Shown piece after piece: positions 54,779 to 63,277 of a stretch of 64,000 nt of DNA (the first letter of the stretch is position 1; every line of letters begins with the position of its first letter). Under the pieces are notes generated by a model that was not told where the DNA came from, searched no databases, and saw nothing but the letters and a program-made list of their open reading frames with translations. The stretch comes from CAIMUS01 sp963708455 (GTDB lineage Bacteria; Pseudomonadota; Gammaproteobacteria; Competibacterales; Competibacteraceae): the NCBI GenBank assembly GCA_963708455.1, contig CAVPSQ010000005.1:434001-498000 (forward strand), in the 5' to 3' direction. Position numbers and translations under genes: made by a program.

Positions 54779-57505
54779 TCACTCCGTTACCTGCTCCACC
54801 ACGATTTCCGGCTCTACCACGGGTGGGTTCCCCAACGGCAGGGTGAATGCGAAGCACGCGCCGCCGCTTTGCCTGTTCTCGGCCCAGATGCGGCCCTCGT
54901 GAGCTTCGACGATGGCTTTGCAAATCGCCAGCCCCAGACCCATTCCTGGTTTTGCTGACTGCTGCTCGCCCCGCCTGAATTTTTCGAAGATCGCCTGCTC
55001 CATGCCCGGTGGCAGGCCAGGCCCGTTGTCGCTGACGGCAATTTCGATCTCTTTAGCCCTTACCACGGCTTCCACGGTGATTTCACTGCCTGCCGGCGTG
55101 TACTTGGCGGCGTTTTCGAGCAGGTTCACCAGCGCCCGCTCGATCAGTGCGGCGTCGAACTCGATCAACCGCAAATCGGTCGGGAGTTGCACCTCGACAT
55201 GATGCCCCGCCAGCAGGGATTCGCGCGCCTTGAGGGCGCTGCCGACGACTTCTTCCAGCGACTGCCACTGCCGGTTCAGCCGCATTCCGCCCGCCTGCAA
55301 ACGCGCCATATCGAGCACCTTGTTCACCAGTTCACTCGTCCGCAGAGCTTGCTCGCGAATGGCTTGCGCCAATTCGGTTTGCTCGGAGGAGAGCGCCGGC
55401 TGGCTTAGTTCCAGCGCATCGGCCAGACCGACTAAAGCCGTGAGCGGGGTGCGCAGATCATGTGATAGGGCGGACAGCAAAGAATTGCGCAGGCGCTCCG
55501 ATTCCATCCGGATCAGCGCCTCCCGGGCGATGGTCACAAAATGGACCCGTTCCAGGGCAATGGCGATCAAGGCGGTAAAGATGTCCAGTTGCCGGCGCTG
55601 CTCCGGGATCATCAATACACGGGGATTGGTCGGCTCGATCGCCAGCACGCCGCGCGTGCGCAGCGGCGCCTTCAGGGGCAAATACAGTGCCGGACTGCCG
55701 GGTAAGGTATCGGTACCGATCCCCGCCGGTTCACTGCGATCGTACACCCATTGGGCGATGCCGAGATCCAGTATTGACTTCTCCCCGGCGGCATAGGTGC
55801 ACGGCAGCAATTTCTGCTCCGCTTCGTCCGGCAATAGAATCTCCGCCCGCGCACGAAAGCTCGCTTCGATATAACGGTCGCTGATCTCGGCAATCTGTTC
55901 CTCGGTGAGTGCGCCGGACAGCTCCCGCGCCATTTGATACATGTCGCGGGAGCGTTCCTCACGATGTCCCGCTATGCGAGCCTGATAACGCAGTCCGGCC
56001 GTCAATTGGCCAGTGATCAGGCCCACGCTCAGCATGACGGCAAAAGTCAGCAGATACTGGGCATCGTGGATGCCAAACGAAAACTGGGGAGGTACAAAGA
56101 AGAAATCGAACGCCGCCACGTTCACCACGGCGGCGAGGGTAGCGGGTCCCCGGCCAAAGCGGACCGCCGCGATTACGACCGCGAGCAGAAAGAGCATGAC
56201 GATGTTCGCCAGGTCGAAATACGGCAGGAGCGGCAGCGTCACCAGTGTAGTTGCAGCGCAGACGAGCAGCGCCCATAAATACCTGGTCCAGCGCAGCGGG
56301 TGCCAACCCGACGGCTCTTCAAGCGTAACGGTGGAGGTGGCTTTGGCCCTGCTCTTGTCGCTGTCGTGCGCCACCTCGACGACATCAATATCGCAGGCGA
56401 ACTCGCCGACGTGCCAGGCGAATGAACGGTGGAACGGCGACCAGCGTCGCCGGGAAGTCCGCCCGACGATCAACTTAGCCAGATTGTGCTTGCGGGCGTA
56501 GGCGACAACGGCTGTGGCGATATCCTGGGCGGGCAGGGTGGCGGTCACCGCGCCCAGATCCTGGGCAAGCTTCAGCGTTTTCAGGATAGACCGGCGCTGG
56601 GCTTCCGGCAGTCGTTGCAGCCTGGGGGTCTCGACATAGACGGCATGCCAGGGCACGTCGAGTTGAGTGGCCAGCCGGCTGGCGCTGCGCACCACTTTCT
56701 CGGCACCCGGCTTAGGTCCGATGCACACCAGGATCGCATCGCGGGTCTGCCAGATCGGTGCGGCGATAATATCCCGGCGATAGGCCAGCATCTGCTCATC
56801 GACCCGGTCCGCCGTGCGCCGCAGCGCCATCTCTCGCAGCGCGATCAGATTGCCCTTGCGGAAAAAGTTCTGGATCGCCCGCTCGGCCTGCTCCGGCAGG
56901 TAGACCTTGCCTTCCTTGAGGCGTTGCAGTAGCTCGTCGGGAAGAAGATCGACCAGCACCACCTCGTCCGCTTCCTCGAAGATGCGATCGGGCACGGTTT
57001 CCCATACCCGAATCTCGGTGATGTCGCTCACCACGTCGTTGAGGCTTTCCAGATGCTGCACGTTGACCGTGGTGTAAACGTCGATACCGGCGGCCAGTAA
57101 TTCTTCAATATCCTGCCAGCGCTTCGGATGGCGCGAACCCGGTATGTTGCTGTGAGCCAGTTCGTCGACCAGTATCAGGACGGGCTTGCGCTTGAGCGCG
57201 GCATCAAGATCGAATTCCGTCAGCACGCGGTCGCGATACGGCGCCTCCCGGCGGGGCAGGAGTTCCAGCCCTTCCAGCAAGGCCTCGGTTTCCTGGCGGC
57301 CGTGTGTTTCGACGATGCCGACCACCACATCCAATCCCTGGGCGCGCAGTTGCCGGGCCGCCTGCAACATGGCGTAGGTCTTGCCGACACCCGCCGAGGC
57401 GCCAAAGAAAATCTGCAATTTACCGCGTTGAGCCTTGGTTTCTTCCTCCTGGTAGCGCTGCAGCAGTTCATCCGGATCGGGTCGCTGGTCGGTGTCGATG
57501 TTCAT
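54779..57505 (-). CDS. kdpD: KdpD-type osmosensitive K+ sensor histidine kinase
   Basis: This 908-residue protein shows the full KdpD order: KdpD domain with GKLQIFFGASAGVGKTYAML (Walker A), VLILVDELAHSNIPGSRHPK; a Usp-like domain (ILVCIGPKPGAEKVVRSASR); four helices (DUF4118, ~400-510); a GAF region; HisKA with SALSHDLRTPLTALVGLAD, His near 675; and the ATPase domain NLLENAAKYTPAG, DNGPGLPPG, GMGLGLAICKAIVEAHEG. It controls kdpFABC with KdpE, yet neither kdpE nor kdpFABC is within the window on either side. Confidence 0.93.
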   Translation of the reverse strand: MNIDTDQRPDPDELLQRYQEEETKAQRGKLQIFFGASAGVGKTYAMLQAARQLRAQGLDVVVGIVETHGRQETEALLEGLELLPRREAPYRDRVLTEFDLDAALKRKPVLILVDELAHSNIPGSRHPKRWQDIEELLAAGIDVYTTVNVQHLESLNDVVSDITEIRVWETVPDRIFEEADEVVLVDLLPDELLQRLKEGKVYLPEQAERAIQNFFRKGNLIALREMALRRTADRVDEQMLAYRRDIIAAPIWQTRDAILVCIGPKPGAEKVVRSASRLATQLDVPWHAVYVETPRLQRLPEAQRRSILKTLKLAQDLGAVTATLPAQDIATAVVAYARKHNLAKLIVGRTSRRRWSPFHRSFAWHVGEFACDIDVVEVAHDSDKSRAKATSTVTLEEPSGWHPLRWTRYLWALLVCAATTLVTLPLLPYFDLANIVMLFLLAVVIAAVRFGRGPATLAAVVNVAAFDFFFVPPQFSFGIHDAQYLLTFAVMLSVGLITGQLTAGLRYQARIAGHREERSRDMYQMARELSGALTEEQIAEISDRYIEASFRARAEILLPDEAEQKLLPCTYAAGEKSILDLGIAQWVYDRSEPAGIGTDTLPGSPALYLPLKAPLRTRGVLAIEPTNPRVLMIPEQRRQLDIFTALIAIALERVHFVTIAREALIRMESERLRNSLLSALSHDLRTPLTALVGLADALELSQPALSSEQTELAQAIREQALRTSELVNKVLDMARLQAGGMRLNRQWQSLEEVVGSALKARESLLAGHHVEVQLPTDLRLIEFDAALIERALVNLLENAAKYTPAGSEITVEAVVRAKEIEIAVSDNGPGLPPGMEQAIFEKFRRGEQQSAKPGMGLGLAICKAIVEAHEGRIWAENRQSGGACFAFTLPLGNPPVVEPEIVVEQVTE

Positions 57506-57524
57506 CGGAGTTACCGTAGTGGTT

Positions 57525-57605
57525 GTAGGATGGGTAGAGGTGCCAGCCGAAACCCATCGTCCGCCGCTTGATGATGGGTTTCGCTTTGCTCTACCGATCC
57601 TACGT
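57525..57605. repeat. Imperfect inverted repeat (TAGGATGGGTAGAG ... CTCTACCGATCCTA)
   Basis: Two arms, each also containing GAAACCCATC / GATGGGTTTC, fold into a long hairpin between kdpD and the DUF2283-like gene. It resembles widespread short interspersed repeats. Confidence 0.6.
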
Positions 57606-57646
57606 GGGCTATCGGAGTAAATCGAGCCTAGCCCTTTTTAAGAAGC

Positions 57647-57925
57647 TTATGCAGCCCGAAGTGGTGTCAGTTCACTTTCTTTCAGGGGTGATAACCCCAA
57701 CTTACTAAGTACACCATTGATATCCATCACAGTTACCTTTGTAGGAGCTGTAATTTCAATTCCGATAGGGTTCCCACTTGGGCCAAAGTCAATAATCATA
57801 CCCGGTTCAATTTTTAATGTGCGAGAGCTTTTCTCTCCAGTTCGACGTGGTAGATACAGGTACGCGGCAATAGGCCGGCCACGACGAAACGTAACTTCCA
57901 AATACAAATCTTTCATATCAATCAT
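57647..57925 (-). CDS. DUF2283-like small protein
   Basis: The 92-residue protein (MIDMKDLYLEVTFRRGRPIA) includes AAYLYLPRRTGEKSSRTLKI and DFGPSGNPIGIEITAPTKVT, which resembles DUF2283 proteins. It overlaps the DUF4258 gene by 8 bp; DUF4258/DUF2283 pairs are regarded as toxin-antitoxin-like. Confidence 0.75.
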   Translation of the reverse strand: MIDMKDLYLEVTFRRGRPIAAYLYLPRRTGEKSSRTLKIEPGMIIDFGPSGNPIGIEITAPTKVTVMDINGVLSKLGLSPLKESELTPLRAA

Positions 57926-58145
57926 CCCAAACTGGGTAGGCAGTTATAACCACTAGCAGCTTACCAATCACATCCGGTTCGACGATAACCTCCCATGGGT
58001 GTTCCTCATGGTGCGTCTGTATCACCCAACGACCATCCACAATGTTTTGGTGGTATGACCGCGCGTGTTCTAGCATTGTCCTTATATCTACTTCATTGAA
58101 TTGACGATCCTCCATACGTTTGAGCAAGTGAGGCGTAAACTCCAA
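57918..58145 (-). CDS. DUF4258 small protein, toxin-like
   Basis: The 75-residue product (MEFTPHLLKRMEDRQFNEVD) has the DUF4258 motif H-L-x-R-M-x-x-R near its start and WEVIVEPDVIGKLLVVITAY, a RelE/BrnT-like small fold. It is paired with the downstream DUF2283-like gene. Confidence 0.8.
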   Translation of the reverse strand: MEFTPHLLKRMEDRQFNEVDIRTMLEHARSYHQNIVDGRWVIQTHHEEHPWEVIVEPDVIGKLLVVITAYPVWDD

Positions 58146-58440
58146 TTCCCAATTCCACCACTCTGGCCATCGCTGTTTTTTCAGAACAAACCTCCGAACA
58201 CTTTAGTGCTCCCAACCTTCGACGTCTTTGCTAGTGGCTAATAATCTCAAGATATACAGCTATGGATATCATGACATGCCAGATATCCCATCTGATTTAG
58301 TCCGCAGGTTGAGGTGACGAAGGAACTCAACGTAATCCACCACAATGAAATGTTGGGGTTTTTTCCTCACCCCAACGGTCATGCCGATTCGCCTCAGCAC
58401 CCCTATGGATGAAAATCCCCCGGTGCAGAGCCAATCGTGA
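58146..58440. other. Non-coding stretch between two toxin-antitoxin units
   Basis: No gene is supported. TGTTGGGGTTTTTTCCTCAC followed by CCCAAC (58349-58374) forms a hairpin that could terminate transcription coming from the hicAB side. Confidence 0.4.
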
Positions 58441-58492
58441 TTTTCACGGCAACCTGTGCGCTTCGGCGTGTGGCTGCAGCGCTTGGTTAGGC
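58440..58492 (-). other. attC-like half site after hicB
   Basis: On the minus strand GCCTAACC with an inner GCTGCAGCCAC starts here, as the R''/L'' half of an attC. The hicB stop TAA is inside GCCTAAC. The complementary right half is not recognisable, so the site is degenerate or truncated. Confidence 0.45.
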
Positions 58493-58837
58493 ATGCACTT
58501 GGTCAGGAACACTGAGTTCTGCGGCGTGATCAAGCATCTCTATGACCCACTTATCTACCTCTTTTCCAGCTTTCTGGGCAGCAAGAATAACCTTGCGATG
58601 TTGTTCAGGAGAAAGACATATCGTAAACCGACCCGAAAAAGGCTGGTTTGGCTCTTCCCCGCGCTCGATACAAAACGCCAGATAATCCTCTACAGAGTCT
58701 TCGAATGCCCGGTGCAGTTCATCAACCGATTTCCCCTGAAACGTAACGATATCCCTGATGTTAATCACTTCACCATGAAAAATATTCGCCTGATCGTCGA
58801 ACTCGACACGGGATAGATAGCCTTTATATTGCATCAT
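58487..58837 (-). CDS. hicB: HicB-type antitoxin
   Basis: The 116-residue protein (MMQYKGYLSRVEFDDQANIF) shows the HicB fold: HGEVINIRDIVTFQGKSVDE, FEDSVEDYLAFC and a C-terminal ribbon-helix-helix FSGRFTICLSPEQHRKVILA. It follows hicA with 4-bp overlap. Its stop codon lies in an attC-like sequence, so this module is probably an integron cassette. Confidence 0.9.
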   Translation of the reverse strand: MMQYKGYLSRVEFDDQANIFHGEVINIRDIVTFQGKSVDELHRAFEDSVEDYLAFCIERGEEPNQPFSGRFTICLSPEQHRKVILAAQKAGKEVDKWVIEMLDHAAELSVPDQVHA

Positions 58838-59097
58838 AGTTGTATACCTGCTTCTATCAAAAAACGGCGTATTGACATCACTGCACCTTTGTCAGTGTCT
58901 TTCTGGGGATGGGGGCGATGAAACACCGCACGTACACCATTGAGCACAACACGTACTCTGGAACCCCGGCCTTCACTAATCTCAGATCCACAAGCAACAA
59001 GCAAACTCTCGATATCAGTCCATAGGATGTTCGCTCGAACAGGATTCTCGAAAATAGCTTGTAACGTTCTACGACGTTTTGATTTCATTACGTGCAT
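58834..59097 (-). CDS. hicA: HicA-type mRNA interferase toxin
   Basis: The 87-residue product (MHVMKSKRRRTLQAIFENPV) has the double-stranded-RNA-binding-like HicA fold, with IESLLVACGSEISEGRGSRV and AVFHRPHPQKDTDKGAVMSI including the catalytic His. Toxin and antitoxin genes overlap and follow one another directly after the attC-like site at 59114-59174. Confidence 0.88.
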   Translation of the reverse strand: MHVMKSKRRRTLQAIFENPVRANILWTDIESLLVACGSEISEGRGSRVRVVLNGVRAVFHRPHPQKDTDKGAVMSIRRFLIEAGIQL

Positions 59098-59113
59098 CGC
59101 TCCTTGCTCGCGC

Positions 59114-59174
59114 GTCTAACGGTAGGTTTCAGCGGCGGCACGTTAGCACCGTCCACTGCAAGCCTTCGTTAGAG
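59114..59174 (-). other. attC-like site after the PEBP cassette
   Basis: On the minus strand the 61 bp begin with CTCTAAC and end GTTAGAC, with inner arms GCAGTGG and CCGCTG. The PEBP stop codon is 6 bp before it and hicA starts 17 bp after it, the spacing expected for integron cassettes. Confidence 0.75.
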
Positions 59175-59179
59175 TTAGA

Positions 59180-60082
59180 TTATGGGGAAAAGGTGCTAGT
59201 CAGCGTAGTGGAACCCAGAATTTGCTCTCCGTAAGTAGCCTCGAACTGGCTTCTTGTTAAAGCCGTTCCTGAGACTACAAAGGGCATGGTCGGATTAAGT
59301 GCATAAATAGTAAATTTATAAGTATGTTTATTAGGCGGGCATGGACCTGCATAACCTATAGCACCCGTATAGTTAGTCCCCTCTGTTACACCGGAAATAT
59401 CGATTACTTTTTGCCCTACAGAGAAGGTGTTAATAGTGGCAGGAATATTGTAAACCATCCAGTGCCGACAGGCGCTATCACCGGTCCCGCATGGAGAATT
59501 TTCGTCATCCATGATCAAAGCATAGCCGCTCGTCCCAGGCGGTGGGTTTTCCCATGACAAGGCGGGAGATAAATCGTTACCTCCTAGCGCTGTACAAGTA
59601 TGTACTCTGGGTATCTGACCTCCATCGCTAAAATTTTGACTCTGTAATGAGAAATGGGAGAAATGCTTAGCAATAAAATTTGCCTCTCTTGTAATTCGAC
59701 AGTCATAGCCGTATTTAATGATACCCTCCGCTCTAGTTGTGCTGACAAAAGAACCTGAAATTGCATAAGCATCGGTAGGACAGTCTGTTCCACCTATCTG
59801 ACCATGTTTATGAATGAAGGATCCATCTTTAACTGGAATACTATCATAACGGTAGCAGTCGCTGGCAAAAGAGACAAACTTTGCACTGGTCATAGAATCT
59901 TGGGTAACGCTAAAACAACCTGTCTGATTAAAAGAATAGCTCCCAGTTGATGGATCAATCCCTGTTTTGGTAGGGTCAGAAATTCCCCAGTCATGATTGT
60001 TGTCACCCCCGTTACCCCCGCCGCCGCCACCGCAGGCATTAATTAGAAGATAAAATCCTAACAAAGTAGTCAACCGTCTCAT
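59180..60082 (-). CDS. PEBP (YbhB/YbcL-type) family lipoprotein
   Basis: The 300-residue protein starts with a lipoprotein-like signal MRRLTTLLGFYLLINACGGG and a Gly-rich linker. Residues ~140-300 form a phosphatidylethanolamine-binding-protein fold: GNDLSPALSWENPPPGTSGY, ALIMDDENSPCG, CRHWMVYNIPATINTFS, YTGAIGYAGPCPPNKHTYKF. Much AT-richer than its surroundings, and flanked by attC-like sites, so it appears to be a transferred cassette gene. Ligand unknown. Confidence 0.85.
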   Translation of the reverse strand: MRRLTTLLGFYLLINACGGGGGGNGGDNNHDWGISDPTKTGIDPSTGSYSFNQTGCFSVTQDSMTSAKFVSFASDCYRYDSIPVKDGSFIHKHGQIGGTDCPTDAYAISGSFVSTTRAEGIIKYGYDCRITREANFIAKHFSHFSLQSQNFSDGGQIPRVHTCTALGGNDLSPALSWENPPPGTSGYALIMDDENSPCGTGDSACRHWMVYNIPATINTFSVGQKVIDISGVTEGTNYTGAIGYAGPCPPNKHTYKFTIYALNPTMPFVVSGTALTRSQFEATYGEQILGSTTLTSTFSP

Positions 60083-60106
60083 TCAACTTACCCCCTTGCA
60101 TACTGA

Positions 60107-60165
60107 GCCTAACGGCCCATCTCAGCCGCCGGCGTCAGCCGGTCGGCTGGAGCGATTGGTTAGGC
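60107..60165 (-). other. attC site after the PIN/antitoxin cassette
   Basis: The 59 bp start GCCTAAC and end GTTAGGC with inner arms CCAGCCGAC and CGGCTGA, a classic attC arrangement on the minus strand. The antitoxin stop TAA lies within GCCTAAC. This is the clearest of the series. Confidence 0.85.
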
Positions 60166-60357
60166 GGCGGACTGGTGGGTGCGCTCGGCCTGCTTTGCGA
60201 TCTCGATCAGCCGGTCCTGGTACTGTTTCTGCAACTCTATGTAGTAGGCTACTAACTGGGTGGGATCATGAGCAAAGCGTGCCGAAATGCGGTGCCGCAC
60301 TTCTCGAATCTCATCAATTACTGGATCACTCAGGTTCTGTTCCATCGCTACCTCCAA
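60160..60357 (-). CDS. Small antitoxin-like protein beside PIN toxin
   Basis: The 65-residue helical protein (MEVAMEQNLSDPVIDEIREV) with RHRISARFAHDPTQLVAYYI overlaps the PIN gene by 32 bp. Small proteins of this form accompany PIN toxins and are probable antitoxins, though here the toxin gene comes first. Confidence 0.7.
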   Translation of the reverse strand: MEVAMEQNLSDPVIDEIREVRHRISARFAHDPTQLVAYYIELQKQYQDRLIEIAKQAERTHQSAA

Positions 60358-60820
60358 GTAGTTCTAAGGGGGTCACCAGCGCAGGCACGAAAAGACCGAG
60401 CATCGTATTCACGCGGCGGATATGTCCGAACTTGTTAGCGTTCGCCAAATGTTGACAGTTCCACGTAACCAAAAAATCACATTTGTGATAGGACGCCAGC
60501 GCCAAGTGTAACGCATCACCACCAGGATCGGCAGGCATCAGTTTGTGGCGGATGTACGCTTGCACAATCTCGCTAACGGCCAACTCAACGGGCAGCAGCG
60601 GCAAATCGCGGACCAAGGCCAGCCGTTTCGCAACGCGCTCTTGAGTACCGCTGGCCAGTTCGTCTAGTACGGCCACGCTGGTAACCAATTCGTAGCGCTC
60701 AAAAGCGCCGTCCCACCACCGTCGGGTCCACTCCCGGCGCACCACGATATCAGGGGCAGTGCGCTCTTCCCGATAGAAGCTGGGAATCGTGGTCTCAACG
60801 TATACGCGTGGTTTGGTCAT
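60326..60820 (-). CDS. PIN-domain toxin
   Basis: The 164-residue protein (MTKPRVYVETTIPSFYREER) contains the PIN acidic residues: VYVETT, SVAVLDELASG, ADPGGDALHLALASYHKCDF, LVTWNCQHLANANK. Ribonuclease toxin by family. It is the first ORF of an integron-like cassette; the start lies about 80 bp after the degenerate attC-like site at 60920-60965. Confidence 0.85.
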   Translation of the reverse strand: MTKPRVYVETTIPSFYREERTAPDIVVRREWTRRWWDGAFERYELVTSVAVLDELASGTQERVAKRLALVRDLPLLPVELAVSEIVQAYIRHKLMPADPGGDALHLALASYHKCDFLVTWNCQHLANANKFGHIRRVNTMLGLFVPALVTPLELLGGSDGTEPE

Positions 60821-60914
60821 GACGATAGGATACTATGTCTACCTCACCAGGAACAGAACGGGCAAGATAAGTCTGTGGATGGAGTGAGAGATAAACCTCA
60901 ACATTTTCCAATCG

Positions 60915-60965
60915 GGCGTTAATGTTGGGGTTCGTCCATCACTCTCACCACGTGCTGGGTTATGC
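60915..60965 (-). other. Possible degenerate attC after the PEP-CTERM cassette
   Basis: GCATAAC on the minus strand contains the stop codon of the PEP-CTERM gene, as seen for other cassettes, but a good GTTRRRY end is missing (CAACATTAACGCC instead). Confidence 0.4.
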
Positions 60966-61690
60966 AAATTTTGTGTGCTGTTTCTTGCCAACAGCAAACA
61001 AACCACCTAAACCAGCAACAAGCAGCAATAGGCTGGTAGGCTCGGCAATGGTACTAGCAGGATTCACGGCGACGGCGAAAAGACCTACGTTGTTGAGAGA
61101 TGGATCGCCGATAGGCGGGTGTTGGAGGCTGAAACGTAATGTTTGTGCGACGTCGCTCTGGGTATCCAACTGCAACAGGTAATACGTCGCATCACCAGCC
61201 CAATAACTGATTGCGCCGGTGGTGACGCCGTCAGCCAGAGTGGCTTGATAGCTGGCGTCACCCACAATCCCTGCCGCCAGCTAAATCGTTAGCTGCGTTA
61301 AACCAGCCGGCACGAAGATATCAACTGCGGGCTCGTCATACTGGTAACCGGCATGATCACCCGGCGGAGCAGCCGACGAAGGTGGTGACGTGCCATCGTT
61401 ATAGGTGAAATAGGGATAGTTGCCAGAAAAGAAATCCAGCGAGGTCCCACCTGGACTGGCCGAAGTGAGCGTTGTGGTGTTGCCGCTACCGGTGGTAGAA
61501 ATCATGCTTCCGCCAGCCTTCTCGTTTACACCGACAATGGCCCAATCCAGTTGCCCGTATGTACCAATATCAAAACTGTTCCGTAGGATATCTGCTGCAA
61601 TGTATGCTGGGTAATGGAACCCGCGCTAGCTGAACTGCACATAGCCATCCCCAACAAGGCTGTGGCCCATAATACTTTTTGAATTTTCAT
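60960..61690 (-). pseudogene. PEP-CTERM sorted exoprotein, broken
   Basis: MKIQKVLWATALLGMAMCSS begins a signal peptide. After it a frame change near 61625 leads to FHYPAYIAADILRNSFDIGT and QLDWAIVGVNEKAGGS. An in-frame TAG at 61280 interrupts the gene, then GDASYQATLADGVTTGAISY continues to the C-terminal EPTSLLLLVAGLGGLFAVGK, a PEP-CTERM anchor. The ISL3 element at 61697 cut the ribosome-binding site (AGAGGAG at ~63092) from the start codon. PEP-CTERM proteins are exported to biofilm matrix; this copy is dead. Confidence 0.8.
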
Positions 61691-61696
61691 CGAAAT

Positions 61697-63082
61697 GGCT
61701 CTCTGGTATCTTGCGGGGTAATCAATTATAATATAAACAACAAGTTATGACCTACGGTGCAGATTCAAGTTAAGAGGTAATGAAATGCTTATGGATCGTT
61801 TTGAAATTCCATTAGACATCGACGATGTCAAAATCGAACGTGTAGAATTCATCAAAAATAATGAAATTATTATCACAGTGAAGAGTACATTAGAAGGAAC
61901 TCATTGCCATCGCTGTGGCAAGAAAATCACGGCGTCTTATGGTTTTGGGAGAGAAATTACGTTGCGTCATTTATCGATTTTAGGGAAGCCGACGTATATT
62001 CGGATTAAGCCTAAAAGATATCAATGTCCTTATTGCAGAGATCACCCAACGACGACTCAGAAGGTATCGTGGTATGATACTCGGAGTCCCCATACGAAGG
62101 CATATGAGACGCATGTGTTACTCAATTTAGTGAATAGTACAGTGGCCGATGTAAGTATTAAACAGGGATTAGGTTATGAAGCGGTGGAGGGAATCATTAA
62201 TCGGAGGGTGAGTGAGAAAGTGGATTGGAATGAGTTTAAGGAATTAGCGCAGGTAGGGATAGATGAAATTGCCTCCAAGAAAGGACATCAGGATTTTTTC
62301 ACGATTGTAACGACCCGGTTAGCGACCGGGGCAATACGGGTGCTGGGGGTACTGGAAGGTCGTGAGAAAGCGACGGTAAAGAAATTTTTTTCCACTATTC
62401 CCAAGAAGTTACGTAAAACGATTCGAGTGGTTTGTAGCGATATGTACAAGGGTTATATTAACGCGGTGAAAGAGGTTTTAGGCAAAAAGGTACAGGTGGT
62501 AGTGGATCGTTTTCATGTAGCCAAGCTGTACCGAAAAGGGTTGGATGAGTTGCGCAAGAAAGAGCTAAAACGCTTAAAGAAAGAGTTACCTAAGGCGGAT
62601 TATAAAGCGTTCAAAGGGGTGATGTGGTTACTGCGTAAAAATCCAGCGGAGTTGAAACCAGAAGAGTTAGAAGTGCTAAGCGGTTTGTTCAAGCATACTC
62701 CCCTATTAGGATCAGCGTATGTTTTTTGCTATACATTAACCAGTATTTTTGAACTTCCCCTGAGTAAAGCAGAAGCGAAGCAACGGTTACGGGCGTGGAA
62801 GCAGTTGGTCCAGGAGAGTAAGTTAGACTGTTTTGATAGTTTCTTATCAACGTTAGACAAGCAACTGGAAGAGATTACGAATTATTTTGTCGATCGTAAA
62901 AACAGTGGATTTGTCGAAGGATTGAATAATAAAATCAAGGTGATTAAAAGACGTTGCTATGGGATTTTCAATGTAGATCATTTATTTCAGCGCCTCTTTA
63001 TCGATCTGACAGGCTATGAAAAATATGCTTAATTATCAATAGCATAAAGCTGGTAACCAGCAACGCGAATTACCAGAGAGCC
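61697..63082 (+). mobile_element. ISL3-family insertion sequence, complete
   Basis: Terminal inverted repeats GGCTCTCTGGTATCTTGCG and, on the other end, GGCTCTCTGGTAATTCGCG. The flanking ATCGAAAT at 61689-61696 and 63083-63090 is an 8-bp direct repeat, the target-site duplication size of the ISL3 family. Length is 1386 bp, and the single transposase gene is intact. Confidence 0.93.
61785..63032 (+). CDS. ISL3-family transposase
   Basis: The 415-residue protein has an N-terminal zinc-ribbon (CHRCGKKITASYGFGREITL, CPYC), a helix-turn-helix region, and the DDE catalytic domain with VGIDEIASKKGHQDF, VCSDMYKGYINAVKEVLG, VVDRFHVAKLY and NSGFVEGLNNKIKVIKRRCY carrying the Glu. AAGAGG precedes the ATG. 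Codon use is AT-rich, unlike the neighbourhood, indicating recent arrival. Confidence 0.95.
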   Translation: MLMDRFEIPLDIDDVKIERVEFIKNNEIIITVKSTLEGTHCHRCGKKITASYGFGREITLRHLSILGKPTYIRIKPKRYQCPYCRDHPTTTQKVSWYDTRSPHTKAYETHVLLNLVNSTVADVSIKQGLGYEAVEGIINRRVSEKVDWNEFKELAQVGIDEIASKKGHQDFFTIVTTRLATGAIRVLGVLEGREKATVKKFFSTIPKKLRKTIRVVCSDMYKGYINAVKEVLGKKVQVVVDRFHVAKLYRKGLDELRKKELKRLKKELPKADYKAFKGVMWLLRKNPAELKPEELEVLSGLFKHTPLLGSAYVFCYTLTSIFELPLSKAEAKQRLRAWKQLVQESKLDCFDSFLSTLDKQLEEITNYFVDRKNSGFVEGLNNKIKVIKRRCYGIFNVDHLFQRLFIDLTGYEKYA

Positions 63083-63101
63083 ATCGAAATTCTCCTCTAA
63101 A

Positions 63102-63161
63102 CCCTAACGACTAAGCTCAGCGGTGTGAGGTACGAGCATCCGCTGTAGCGCCGTGTTATGC
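63102..63161 (-). other. attC-like site upstream of the PEP-CTERM gene
   Basis: On the minus strand GCATAAC begins and GTTAGGG ends a 60-bp segment with inner arms CAGCGG and CCGCTG. The preceding ORF ends with TAA inside GCATAAC. The Shine-Dalgarno of the next cassette (AGAGGAG) follows 4 bp later. Confidence 0.7.
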
Positions 63162-63263
63162 CTTCTTGAGAACAACGTAAGCATAGCTAGTAAAATTTGG
63201 ATTGGGATGTCGCAACAGGTAGTTTGTTTTAATTTCGTGTAATTTTCTTAACTTGACTTTGGC
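63156..63263 (-). pseudogene. 3' remnant of a cassette gene cut by the IS4-like element
   Basis: The frame ending MAKVKLRKLHEIKTNYLLRH, PNPNFTSYAYVVLKKA and TAA within the attC looks like the last ~35 residues of a protein; the end resembles that of SAM-dependent methyltransferases, a weak guess. Upstream it runs into transposase DNA. Confidence 0.5.
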
Positions 63264-63277
63264 CATCCTGGATGGTG

